Shown in pieces: positions 44,158 to 52,110 of a DNA stretch of 64,000 nt. Origin of the DNA: Arthrobacter sp. Bz4 (GTDB taxonomy: Bacteria; Actinomycetota; Actinomycetes; Actinomycetales; Micrococcaceae); the NCBI RefSeq assembly GCF_003075455.1, contig NZ_QDAE01000004.1:62001-126000 (forward strand). Direction: 5' to 3'. Under the pieces are notes generated by a model. It made no database searches and had not been told where the DNA came from. It saw only the letters and a program-made list of their open reading frames with translations. The number at the start of each line of letters is the position of its first letter. Position 1 is the first letter of the stretch. The position numbers and the translations under genes were made by a program.

Positions 44158-45210
44158 CTATTCGGTAGCTGCGTCCGCCGTGGGGGTTCGTTCGGCGGCA
44201 GCGTTCGAAGGGTGGCCTCGTTCGGCAGCAGCGATGTCGTCGGCCAGGTGCTGGAGCTTTAGGCTGAGCTCGCGCGCACGGGTGCTCAACTGTGCGGGGG
44301 AGCCCAACGGCGCGAGGGAGCCCATCGACGCCGGATCGGCCGGTAAAGCCGGGGTGCTCGCCGTTGGCCCAGCCGGCCGCACGGGCAGGTGGGGCACCGC
44401 GGGCCGCGACGTGTCCGCCGCGAGATCGCTGGTTCCAGCACCTCGGGAGGGTGGCTGCGAGGCGGAGTCGTGGACTACCTCGATGTCGAAGACCATCTGG
44501 TCCGCATGGTGCCAGGTGGTGAAGACCTCCACGGGTCGTCCTGCTGCGTCGAGGCTGGTTCCCTCAAGGACCAGCACCGGGGCGTGTGGCGCCATGTGCA
44601 GCAGGGCAAGCAGTTCGGCGTCGGCCGGTGCTGCCCTGATCTGGCGCTTGCCAGCGACGATCTCGATACCGTACTTCTGGCGCAGCACTGAATGCAGTGA
44701 GGTGTCCTGCAGCTCTTCGGCGGTCAGCGTGGAACACAGGGGGAGCGCAAGCCATGTGTGGATCAGGGCGAGGGGAGCCCCCTCGACCGAACGCAGCCGC
44801 TCGATGGCCAGCACCTCGGGGGTGCCAAGCGCCGTCGCGATGCCCTGCGCCGGTTCCACGCTGAAGGACAGCACCTCGGTGGTCACGGACACGCCGGTTT
44901 CGGCGATCTGCGTGGACAGGCCGGGCATCCGGTGCACCAGCCGGTGATGTTCCCGGCGGGGCGCGACAATACTGCCGCGCCCACGCCCGCGATCGATGAG
45001 CCCCTCCGAGGTGAGAGCCCCCAACGCCTGGCGGACCACCGAACGCGAGACACCGTACCGTTCCTGCAGCTGGGCCTCGCTGGGAAGCAGCGTGCCCGGC
45101 GGCAGCGAGTGGTTAACAATCTGGGCTCGCAGATGTGCGCTCAGCTGGTGGTGCAGGGGCAGGCTCTTGCTGGGATCGACCGGTCGTTCCTCAAACTGAT
45201 AAGTCTTCAT
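44158..45210 (-). CDS. GntR/HutC-family regulator with UTRA domain and long C-terminal extension
   Basis: 350 residues. The GntR winged helix (LLPSEAQLQERYGVSRSVVR with QALGALTSEGLIDRG) is at about 15-80, and a UTRA effector domain at about 95-245 (LAIERLRSVEGAPLALIHTW, VLVLEGTSLDAAGRPVEVF). HutC-type regulators are normally about 240-260 residues. Here about 100 more follow: a Pro/Ala/Ser linker and a final helix with LSTRARELSLKLQHLADDIA, a possible dimerisation coil. It lies 117 bp downstream of the pdxA2-kinase-kdgT operon on the same strand and probably regulates it. ATG 45210 is used; GTG 45216 is also possible. Confidence 0.88.
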   Translation of the reverse strand: MKTYQFEERPVDPSKSLPLHHQLSAHLRAQIVNHSLPPGTLLPSEAQLQERYGVSRSVVRQALGALTSEGLIDRGRGRGSIVAPRREHHRLVHRMPGLSTQIAETGVSVTTEVLSFSVEPAQGIATALGTPEVLAIERLRSVEGAPLALIHTWLALPLCSTLTAEELQDTSLHSVLRQKYGIEIVAGKRQIRAAPADAELLALLHMAPHAPVLVLEGTSLDAAGRPVEVFTTWHHADQMVFDIEVVHDSASQPPSRGAGTSDLAADTSRPAVPHLPVRPAGPTASTPALPADPASMGSLAPLGSPAQLSTRARELSLKLQHLADDIAAAERGHPSNAAAERTPTADAATE

Positions 45211-45276
45211 TTGCACTCATCATCCCAAATTCTGGGCGTCTCTCAATCCGGCTGTTGTCCGTTGGCTGTTTGTTGT

Positions 45277-45324
45277 CCGCCGGGTGCTTGCCGCCGGGTG
45301 CTTGCCGCTAGGTGTACTCAGTAC
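45277..45324. promoter_or_regulatory. Tandem 14-bp repeats and GTGTACT box upstream of gntR
   Basis: CCGCCGGGTGCTTG repeats at 45277-45290 and 45291-45304 with a third partial copy, followed by AGGTGTACTCAGTACA (45310-45325). Its AGGTGTAC part matches the AGGTGTACCT box in the kdgT promoter (48797-48806), suggesting autoregulation by the GntR protein. Confidence 0.4.
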
Positions 45325-45333
45325 AGCTAGGTG

Positions 45334-46359
45334 CTAGCCCTGCTGGGCGGTCTGCCACACATGGTCCCACCCGGGAGCGAGCTGGGCTGCCCGACGGAGG
45401 GACAGCACCAGGCTCGCCTCGCGGGCAATGCCCTGGCCGGCAATGTCGAACGCCGTGCCATGATCAACCGACACGCGGACGACTGGAAGGCCGACGGTGA
45501 TGTTGACGCCGTCGTCGCCGTACACGGCCTTGAACGGAGCGTGACCCTGATCGTGATAACAGACGATCACCATGTTCCACTTGCCCTTGACAGCAGCCGG
45601 GATGAGCGCGTCGGCGGGCAGCGGGCCGGTCACGTTGATGCCCGCCGCGCGGGCGGCTTCGACAGTGGGTGCCAGGATGTCGGCGTCTTCGTTGCCGAAC
45701 AAACGGTTCTCGCCGGCATGGGGGTTCAGGCCGGCCAGCCCGATGGGCTCGTCCGGGTTTCCGAGCGCCTTGGTGAACGCGCTGACCAGGTCGATGACGC
45801 TACGGGTGCGCTTCGGGGTGATGTCCTCGATGGCCTGGCGCAGCGACACGTGGGTGGTCAGGTGGAAGAAGTACAGTTCCCCCGCGGAGAGCACCAGCGA
45901 GAAGTTCTCAACGCCGAATTCGTGGGCGAGCAGCTCGGTGTGCCCGGGCCACTTGTGCCCGCCGGCGTGCATGGCTGCTTTATTCAGCGGGGCGGTGACG
46001 ATGCCGTCCACCTGACCCTCGCGGGCCAGCCGGCAGGCCTCGACGACGAAACGGTAGGAACCGTCGCCGGCGTCGGGGTGGATCTCGCCCAGGGGCACGT
46101 GCGCAAGGGACTGCCCGGTCTGGAGTAGCTCGATCGTGCCGGGCTCGTTGGTGGCTTCGGCGACGGAACCGATGACGCGGACCTTGTCCGGGTCCCCGCC
46201 CACGTTGACGACGCCGGCGCGCATCGCAGCCTCGTCGCCTATCACGATCGGGCGGCATTCGGTGCGGAGGTCGTCGTGGCCGAGCAGCGACTTAGCGGTG
46301 ATCTCTGGGCCGATACCTGCCACATCACCGATGGTTAGGGCAAGAGTAGGGATGGTCAT
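45334..46359 (-). CDS. pdxA2: PdxA2-type 4-phosphoerythronate/threonate dehydrogenase
   Basis: 341 residues of the PdxA family: ALTIGDVAGIGPEITAKSLL at the N-terminus, and metal-ligand histidines in HKWPGHTELLAHEFG, GLNPHAGENRLFG and CYHDQGHAPFKAVYG. True PdxA makes vitamin B6. Paralogues encoded beside a DUF1537 kinase instead oxidise 4-phospho-D-threonate or -erythronate and decarboxylate it to dihydroxyacetone phosphate. The adjacent kinase, overlapping by 4 nt, strongly favours this catabolic role. ATG 46359 has CCGGAGGCA upstream. Confidence 0.9.
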   Translation of the reverse strand: MTIPTLALTIGDVAGIGPEITAKSLLGHDDLRTECRPIVIGDEAAMRAGVVNVGGDPDKVRVIGSVAEATNEPGTIELLQTGQSLAHVPLGEIHPDAGDGSYRFVVEACRLAREGQVDGIVTAPLNKAAMHAGGHKWPGHTELLAHEFGVENFSLVLSAGELYFFHLTTHVSLRQAIEDITPKRTRSVIDLVSAFTKALGNPDEPIGLAGLNPHAGENRLFGNEDADILAPTVEAARAAGINVTGPLPADALIPAAVKGKWNMVIVCYHDQGHAPFKAVYGDDGVNITVGLPVVRVSVDHGTAFDIAGQGIAREASLVLSLRRAAQLAPGWDHVWQTAQQG

Positions 46360-47666
46360 GGAAGTGCCTCCGGGGACAGTGGGGATGATGTGCAAAGTTG
46401 GTGAACAATATCGGTCAGCGAATCGGGGTTTCCGAATCCGCCTGCTTTGGTGACGACGCGCAGCCCGTGGGCGGTGCCGCCGTCGACGACGCCGACCGGG
46501 ACGCCTTCCTGCAGGGCACCTGAGACGACCACGGATTGCGCCGCGGTCTCCCGCAGGACCGCCCGTGCGCCGTCCCCGCCCATCAGGACGAGCGCCGCCG
46601 CATCGGGCTGGGGCAGGATTGCGTCGGTCAGGACGACGCTGGCAATCGCCGAGAGCCCCTCCGCGATTTCGGCGCCGGTCAGGGCGTCAGGGGTGCTTCC
46701 CCGATCGGTGGGTGAGAGCAGGAGGGTGGCCCGCTGCGCAACGGACAGCTTCTGGGCGGCAGCCCACGCCAGGGCCGAGGCCCGGCTGCGGACGTCGGCG
46801 AGGGTGGGACGCAGCACCAGCAGATCGTCGTCGGCCGATTCGTTGATCAGCCGTTCGGCCTGTCCGCGGGACACGTCATGCAACGAGCTGACCACAATCA
46901 GGACCTGTCCAGCGGGGGAGGTGGTCGATCCCGTCCGGCCGGGCAATCCGGCGTCGGATCCCCAGCGTGACGCCAAAGCTGCCGCTAGGCCGGCCGAGCC
47001 GACCGGCACCGCCCGGGGACCCAGTTCGCTGAGCGCTGCGGCCAGTTGGCCGAGGTCGGCGTCGGTGACCGCGTCGACGACGACGGTGGCCCCCTCCATT
47101 CCGGCCGTTTCGCCCAGGCGGTGCGCGTGCTCCGTCGCTGTGCCCGCGCCGAGGCGGATGCTGCGGCTGCCCGGGATCAGGGTGGGCAGATCGCTGGTGC
47201 TGACCGGGGTCACCGGATCACGTCCAACGGACGTGGATTCGACCGGTTCGCCGTTGACGCGCAGCTGGCCCTGGTCGACCGTGCGGCCCATAGCCGGGTA
47301 GGCGGGGCAGACGACGGCGAACGCGCCCACGTGATTCCGCCGCCAGGCACGCAGCGCGCCGTCGATCTGAGCGGGAATGCTGCCGCGCATGGTTGAGTCG
47401 ATTTTGACGTACAACCGGTCGGCGCAGGCAACTAGGAGCTGCGCGACGGCGTCAGCGGTGACAGTGCCAGCGGCGTCGTGTGGCAGCGCCCGGGAGTCCG
47501 TCACCGTGGCGAGCGTGCTGCCCGTGCGCTGGCTGTCGAGCCCCCCGAGGGCGAGGCGGGAGGTCCACCCCGCCCCGGCGAACTGGACCAGCGAATCGTT
47601 GGCTCCAGTCAGGTCATCGGCTGCGATACCGATGACCTGCGGTGGGTCTGAGGGGGCAGAGGTCAC
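46356..47666 (-). CDS. dtnK: Four-carbon acid sugar kinase (DUF1537 family)
   Basis: 436 residues. The N-terminal SBD domain opens VIGIAADDLTGANDSLVQFA with the conserved DDLTGAxD motif, and the C-terminal NBD domain includes LVLMGGDGARAVL. Family members phosphorylate D-threonate, D-erythronate or related acids at C4 with ATP, feeding PdxA2. The acid preferred here is not predictable from sequence, so the symbol is provisional. It starts at GTG 47666 inside the kdgT stop (GTGA overlap) and ends overlapping pdxA2, so all three are tightly coupled. Confidence 0.88.
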   Translation of the reverse strand: MTSAPSDPPQVIGIAADDLTGANDSLVQFAGAGWTSRLALGGLDSQRTGSTLATVTDSRALPHDAAGTVTADAVAQLLVACADRLYVKIDSTMRGSIPAQIDGALRAWRRNHVGAFAVVCPAYPAMGRTVDQGQLRVNGEPVESTSVGRDPVTPVSTSDLPTLIPGSRSIRLGAGTATEHAHRLGETAGMEGATVVVDAVTDADLGQLAAALSELGPRAVPVGSAGLAAALASRWGSDAGLPGRTGSTTSPAGQVLIVVSSLHDVSRGQAERLINESADDDLLVLRPTLADVRSRASALAWAAAQKLSVAQRATLLLSPTDRGSTPDALTGAEIAEGLSAIASVVLTDAILPQPDAAALVLMGGDGARAVLRETAAQSVVVSGALQEGVPVGVVDGGTAHGLRVVTKAGGFGNPDSLTDIVHQLCTSSPLSPEALP

Positions 47667-48734
47667 GGATCGGCCTGTGGTGAGTTGTGGGTTCCGGCGG
47701 GACGGCCGTCGTCGTGCGGAGCCGCGGCGGCGTGCTCGTCGCCGTCTGGGGCGTCATCCTCACCGTAGAGGCCTCCCTGACGCTTGAGAACCCAGGTGGC
47801 CAGCAGTGGCGCGAAAATCGCCGTGACGAGGACCGCCGAGGCGACCTGTGCCGTGGCAACTTCAACGAAGGGAGCGAAGGTGGGGTCGGCTGCAGCGACG
47901 ACGGCAGGAGTGGCGATCGAGTTGCCGGCGGTGGTGGCGGAGGCGATGCCAATGCCGGCCTTGTTGCCGCGGCGCAGGATGAAGCGGTAACCGAAATAGA
48001 CCAGGCGCCGGTGATCAGAGTCGCCGCGATGCCGACAAAGATGCCCGAAAGACCGCCGGTGAGGACGTTGCCGAGGTTGATGCCGGTGCCGAGGGCGAAG
48101 GCGAAGAACGGGATCACAATGTTCGGAACCGGGCGCATGACCTCGGTCCATTTGCGGTCCAGGTTGCCTACGATGAAGCCGAGGACCAGGGGGATGATGG
48201 CGGCCAGCAGCACGAGGAACGGGATGTTGCCGAGACCTGAGATGCCGAGGAACAGCAACGTGAAGAACGGGCCGTCGTTGACCGCGGAGGCCATGTAGGC
48301 ACCGCGGTCGCGGCTGTCGCCGTAGCGCCCGGTGAACGCGAGCCAGAGACCGCCGTTGCTGTTATCGAAGGAGGCCAGCAGGGCAAGGATGGAGATGCCG
48401 AGGATCCCGTCGATGCCGACCATCAGGCCCAACGCTGCAACCAGCGCGGCCGGGATGATGGTTTTGAAGAGGAGGATGACTCCGGTGGTTGCGAGGACGG
48501 GGCCGGAGGTCTTGGCAGTGATCTGCATGCCGGTGGCGAAGATCAGAATTGCAATCAGGGGGAGTGCCGAGTCCTTGAAGAGGGCGGTGGTGAAGCTGCC
48601 CATTTCCAGGAAAGCGGGGAAGAAGGTTCCGACGATCGACCCCAGGATCAGGGGAATCAGCATCAACCCCCCGGGGATGCGGTTCATGCTGTCGAACAGG
48701 GGGACGCGGGACTGGGAAGGGATTCGGCTACCAT
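47663..48734 (-). pseudogene. kdgT: KdgT-type 2-keto-3-deoxygluconate permease, frameshifted
   Basis: The frame encodes a KdgT permease of about 10 helices: NRIPGGLMLIPLILGSIVGT, FDNSNGGLWLAFTGRYGD, GNLDRKWTEVMRPVPN. At about 47998-48003 it shifts. After LITGAW the homologous sequence VYFGYRFILRRGNKAGIGIA continues in the next frame to the end, and that frame's TGA overlaps the kinase GTG as GTGA, showing it is the natural C-terminus. Restoring one G (TGG GTC TAT) repairs it. The N-terminus also looks shifted: ATG 48734, with AGAGAG upstream, joins the main frame if one C is added to the C5 run near 48700. Unrepaired, the likeliest start is ATG 48687. It would import the sugar acid used by the kinase. 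Confidence 0.72.
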
Positions 48735-48796
48735 GGCGAATCTTCTCTCTGGTCGGGGCTGTCGCAAAGGAACAGCAACTCAAAGTTGTACGGACA

Positions 48797-48806
48797 AGGT
48801 GTACCT
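48797..48806. promoter_or_regulatory. AGGTGTACCT operator candidate upstream of kdgT
   Basis: A 10-bp near-palindrome (one mismatched pair) located 63 nt upstream of the kdgT ATG at 48734 and 80 nt upstream of the divergent amidase. It resembles GntR/HutC sites. A related AGGTGTACT occurs upstream of the gntR gene at 45310. Confidence 0.42.
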
Positions 48807-48885
48807 ACACTAGGTCTGGTTCCCGGAAGTGGCAAGTGCTGGATGTGAGTACGGTCACGGGAGGAGTGCATCGTAGGCTGAACCC

Positions 48886-49857
48886 ATGACTGACCCCAGG
48901 GCTGCCACCGAGACTGCCAGCGAGGCCCACCTGCTTGAGCCGACGCTGACCACCGCCACGCAGATCTTCTCCCGCGATACCCCACCGGTGCTCACGGTGC
49001 ACCCGGGCGACTCGGTGCGGGTCAGGTCTCTCGACGCCTGGGGGCATCTGGAGCGGCAGACCGTTCCTGGGGAGGGTAAACCGCAGCTCTTCGCCGAACG
49101 GAAGGGTCACTGCCTCACCGGGCCCATTGCCGTCGCGGGCGCCAAGCCCGGGGATATGCTGGCCGTCACCTTCGTCTCGCTCACGCCCGACCCGTGGGGC
49201 TTCACGAACGCCGGGCGGAAAGACGACAGCTTCACCCGGCTGCTCGACGTCGACGGCGGGGTCCCACAGTGGCTCCTGTGGGATGTCGATGTGCAGCAGG
49301 GGACAGCCTCCAACCAGCTGGGCCAGACGGTGACGCTGAACCCGTTCCTCGGCGTCGTGGGCGTGCCGCCAAACAGCCCCGGCGACTTCACCACTACTCC
49401 GCCGCGCGCCGATGGCGGTGGCAACATCGACTGTAAGGAACTGACCGCCGGGTCCACCCTGTTCCTCCCGGTGACCGTGCCAGGTGCGCTGCTCAGTGTC
49501 GGCGACGGGCATGCCGCGCAGGGCGACGGCGAGGTCGGCGGCACTGCGATCGAGTGCGGAATGACCACGGACCTGGTGCTCGACGTCGTCGTCGATGCAC
49601 CCCTGCAGACCATCCATGCGATCACGCCGACGGCGCGGATCACCTTTGGCTTCAACGCCGACCTCAATCTCGCGACCGCTGAAGCACTCAAGGCCATGTT
49701 GACCTGGATGCAGGACCTGTACACCATGGAACGCACGCATGCGCTGGCCCTGGCGAGTACGGTCGTGGACCTGCGGATTACGCAGATCGCCAATGAAACC
49801 TGGGGCGTGCATGCAGTGCTCGGCCGCGACGCGGTGCGGGAGTCGCCGGCGGTGTGA
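48886..49857 (+). CDS. Acetamidase/formamidase family protein
   Basis: 323 residues of the FmdA_AmdA family. The beta-rich N-terminal half has VLTVHPGDSVRVRSLDAWGH and GPIAVAGAKPGDMLAVTFVS. The metal-site region is GGNIDCKELTAGSTLFLPV followed by GALLSVGDGHAAQGDGEVGG, the most diagnostic motif. It hydrolyses short amides such as formamide or acetamide to ammonia and the acid. It is divergent from kdgT, with no link to sugar-acid metabolism evident. ATG 48886 is chosen because the conserved part begins about 20 residues later. Confidence 0.9.
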   Translation: MTDPRAATETASEAHLLEPTLTTATQIFSRDTPPVLTVHPGDSVRVRSLDAWGHLERQTVPGEGKPQLFAERKGHCLTGPIAVAGAKPGDMLAVTFVSLTPDPWGFTNAGRKDDSFTRLLDVDGGVPQWLLWDVDVQQGTASNQLGQTVTLNPFLGVVGVPPNSPGDFTTTPPRADGGGNIDCKELTAGSTLFLPVTVPGALLSVGDGHAAQGDGEVGGTAIECGMTTDLVLDVVVDAPLQTIHAITPTARITFGFNADLNLATAEALKAMLTWMQDLYTMERTHALALASTVVDLRITQIANETWGVHAVLGRDAVRESPAV

Positions 49858-49897
49858 TGGGCCTATCGGCGCCCACCCCGCTGGATAGCAAGTATGC

Positions 49898-49917
49898 TTA
49901 GGACTTGGTATACCTAA
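49898..49917. promoter_or_regulatory. TTAGG-N10-CCTAA box upstream of the diiron gene
   Basis: A 20-bp element running TTAGGACTTGGTATACCTAA with an inner GGTATACC palindrome, 31 nt before the GTG start. The TTAGG/CCTAA ends resemble DtxR/IdeR iron boxes, but the spacing is one base longer than the 19-bp consensus. The inner GGTATACC could alternatively be a GntR-type site. Confidence 0.4.
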
Positions 49918-49948
49918 TATTTGACTGCCCAACGATAGGGGTCCCGTC

Positions 49949-50992
49949 GTGAAACAACCTCAGCCACGCGGTCCGGTGAGCTCCCTGCTCCTGGACATCC
50001 TGACCGGTCCGGAGCAGAGCAGCTCCGACGTCCCGGCGCCGGCCGCCGCGCTCGCCGGCGCGGTGCGGGATGCGCTTGCAGCAACCAGCGACTTCGCCTT
50101 CGACGAAGACCTCCAGCTCACCCTGTTTTGCCTGTTCGAACTGCACTACAGCGGCATCGACGGTGCCAGCGGCCACTGGGAATGGAATCCTGACCTGATC
50201 GCTGCCCGCCGCCTCCTGGAGCACGCCTATGAGGCGCAACTGCACTCCGCGGTGACCTTGCCGGAGTTGCCAGCACCCACCAGCGCCGGTGTCGCTGCTG
50301 GCCTCTTTGAGCTGACCGGCGCCGACGGCGGCCCGAGCATGTCGAAGTATGTGGCGAAGCAAGCCACCGAGGAGCAAATCCGTGAGTTCCTGATCCAGAA
50401 GTCGATTTACACGCTGAAGGAAGCCGACCCGCACACCTGGGCGATTCCCCGCCTCACCGGCCGGGCCAAGGCCGCCATGGTGGAGATCCAGGCGGACGAA
50501 TACGGCGGCGGAGCCCCCGACCGGATGCACTCGGCCCTTTTCGCCCAGTCGATGCGCGGCGTTGGGCTCGACGACGGCTACGGCCACTACGTCGACGACG
50601 TCCCCGCGATCACCCTCGCGTCGTCGAACCTGATGTCGATGTTTGGGCTCAACCGGCGGCTGCGCGGCGCAATCGTGGGGCACCTGGCGTCCTACGAAAT
50701 GACTTCATCGTTGGCGAACCGGATGTATGCGAGGGGTTTCCGGCGGTTGGGGTACAACGACGCGGTCGCCGCCTACTTCGACGAGCATGTGGAGGCCGAC
50801 GCCGTGCACGAGCAGATCGCCGGCAGGGATCTCGCCGGCGGGTTGGTTGAGGCCGAACCCGAACTGCTGGCGGACGTGTTCTTCGGTGCTGCGGCGGCTG
50901 TCGTCGTCGACACCTGGATGACCGCTCACATCCTCGACGCGTGGAACGCCGACGCGTCGTCGCTGTACTCGGCCGCCGCGGTCTCCGCATGA
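49949..50992 (+). CDS. Heme-oxygenase-like diiron (HDO) protein
   Basis: 347 residues annotated in databases as iron-containing redox enzyme family. The helical C-terminal two thirds carries likely iron ligands: FELHYSGIDGASGHWEW, MVEIQADEYGGGAPDRMHSA, GHLASYEMTSSLANRM and YFDEHVEADAVHEQIAG. The last is a DxxxH-type helix seen in heme-oxygenase-like diiron oxidases and oxygenases, which make alkenes, N-oxides or azoxy groups in known cases. The substrate here is unknown. It starts at GTG 49949, and its stop overlaps the CDGSH gene (ATGA), so the Fe-S protein is a likely electron donor. Confidence 0.82.
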   Translation: MKQPQPRGPVSSLLLDILTGPEQSSSDVPAPAAALAGAVRDALAATSDFAFDEDLQLTLFCLFELHYSGIDGASGHWEWNPDLIAARRLLEHAYEAQLHSAVTLPELPAPTSAGVAAGLFELTGADGGPSMSKYVAKQATEEQIREFLIQKSIYTLKEADPHTWAIPRLTGRAKAAMVEIQADEYGGGAPDRMHSALFAQSMRGVGLDDGYGHYVDDVPAITLASSNLMSMFGLNRRLRGAIVGHLASYEMTSSLANRMYARGFRRLGYNDAVAAYFDEHVEADAVHEQIAGRDLAGGLVEAEPELLADVFFGAAAAVVVDTWMTAHILDAWNADASSLYSAAAVSA

Positions 50993-51267
50993 GTGGGTGT
51001 GCGCAGGAGGGGTGCGACGACGACGCTTCGGTTGACGGACCTGCTGGGGGCACTCGCGATTCGGCCGGTCCGCGGCAGACGATCGTCGCATTCCCGAACG
51101 GCCCGCTGCTGGTTCGCGGGGACTTCGACATCGTCGATCCGGACGGCAATCAGCTGCGTCGCAGCCGCAAGACCGTTGCCCTGTGCCGGTGTGGCGCGTC
51201 GACGCTCAAACCGTATTGCGATGGCAGCCACAAGATGATCAACTTCAGGACTGAACCCGAAAACTAG
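50989..51267 (+). CDS. CDGSH iron-sulfur domain protein
   Basis: 92 residues. The C-terminal half carries one CDGSH 2Fe-2S motif, CRCGASTLKPYCDGSH, with the 3-Cys-1-His ligand set. It is preceded by a strand region PNGPLLVRGDFDIVDPDGN typical of the bacterial single-domain type. The first 35 residues are acidic and Gly/Cys-containing. Such clusters are redox-active and pH-labile and can transfer electrons or clusters. The ATG lies within the stop of the HDO gene (4-nt overlap), pointing to obligate co-expression. It ends 4 nt into the converging GNAT gene. Confidence 0.9.
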   Translation: MSGCAQEGCDDDASVDGPAGGTRDSAGPRQTIVAFPNGPLLVRGDFDIVDPDGNQLRRSRKTVALCRCGASTLKPYCDGSHKMINFRTEPEN

Positions 51268-51818
51268 GCTGGCGGTGTCGGCAGGACCAGTTCGAGGATG
51301 TAGTCGTTTTCGACGCCGGCGCCGAGCCGGAACGTCTTCACTCCCACCTTGGTGAAGCCGTGCTTCTCGTAGAACCGCACCGCCCGGTGGTTTTCGTCAT
51401 TGGTGCCCAACCAGACCGCACGGGCGCCAGTCTGTGCTGCGGTCTCAAGGGTTGCCTGCATCAGGGCGGAGGCTTGTCCGCGGCCGTGGTGGTCGGGGTG
51501 GACGTAGAACTTGCTCAGCTCAATGGTGGGGAACGTCGACAGGGACGACCGAACGCCGGCATCGGTGGGGTCGCCGGCGATGAGCATGCTGTAGGCGTCG
51601 AGGCGGTCCTTTTCGCGTAGGCACAGCAGGGTTTTGCCCGGGTCCGCTAAATGTTCGAGGAACCGGGCCGATGAGAGTTCGGTAGCAATGTGGTGCTCAA
51701 TGTCTTCGGGTCGCGACGACGCGGGGCACGCGAGTGGGAAGGTGACGGCGGCGAGCTCGGTGAGCTGGTCGGCGTCGTCGGCGGTGGCCCGGTCGATGAG
51801 TAGCTTCACGGGATTCAT
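51264..51818 (-). CDS. GNAT-family N-acetyltransferase
   Basis: 184 residues of the GNAT fold. The acetyl-CoA pyrophosphate loop is in KFYVHPDHHGRGQASALM and the later strand is ARAVWLGTNDENHRAVRFYE with KHGFTKVGVKTF. The substrate is unknown; the layout fits general amine or protein acetyltransferases of the RimI type. ATG 51818 is selected because the upstream part of the frame (to 51941) translates the TGCATGC repeat element and the 27-bp repeats and is not protein-like. Confidence 0.88.
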   Translation of the reverse strand: MNPVKLLIDRATADDADQLTELAAVTFPLACPASSRPEDIEHHIATELSSARFLEHLADPGKTLLCLREKDRLDAYSMLIAGDPTDAGVRSSLSTFPTIELSKFYVHPDHHGRGQASALMQATLETAAQTGARAVWLGTNDENHRAVRFYEKHGFTKVGVKTFRLGAGVENDYILELVLPTPPA

Positions 51819-51836
51819 ATTCTGATGCCACAGACC

Positions 51837-51890
51837 CAGCCTCGCTGGATGGCGCCGCGGCATCAGCCTTGCCGGATGATGCCGCAGCAT
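51837..51890 (+). repeat. Two tandem imperfect 27-bp repeats
   Basis: Units 51837-51863 and 51864-51890, both opening CAGCCT(C/T)GC and ending GCAT, match at about 22 of 27 positions. They lie between the GNAT start and the TGCATGC element, within the GNAT upstream region. Confidence 0.75.
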
Positions 51891-51908
51891 CAGGTAGCGG
51901 CGTAGTGG

Positions 51909-51997
51909 TTTTAAAAGGTGCATGCACTGCATGCAATGCATGCAGTTCGAGGAACTCAGAGTGCATGCATTGCCTGCAGTGCATGCACTCTTTAAAA
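51909..51997. repeat. TGCATGC element, site 2 (large inverted repeat)
   Basis: The left arm 51909-51948 (TTTTAAAAGGTGCATGCACT onward) and right arm 51959-51997 are nearly complementary over about 37 bp, with a 10-bp centre. Each arm carries three TGCATGC-type words and is bounded by TTTAAAA. The best-formed copy of the family; it lies between the GNAT and Old Yellow Enzyme genes. Confidence 0.88.
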
Positions 51998-52110
51998 AGC
52001 GTACCCACCCGAGGCCAACTATTCAGGGCGGGTTGTGCGCACCCAGCCCCGCCAGTCCGGCGCCGTTGGAATGTTGCGACAGGCGGGCGGAACGGTGCAG
52101 GGCTATTGGG

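Noticed and set aside
49898-49917. Confident assignment of a DtxR/IdeR iron box
   Set aside because: The ends fit, but the spacing is one base too long and the centre is a GGTATACC palindrome, so it is listed only as a candidate regulatory site.
51819-51941. N-terminal extension of the GNAT gene through the TGCATGC element
   Set aside because: The extension translates repeats into a Met/Cys/His and Arg/His/Pro run unlike GNAT proteins; ATG 51818 fits the family.
44011-51997. CRISPR array
   Set aside because: The TGCATGC repeats are palindromic, unevenly spaced, have no unique spacers of constant length and no cas genes.
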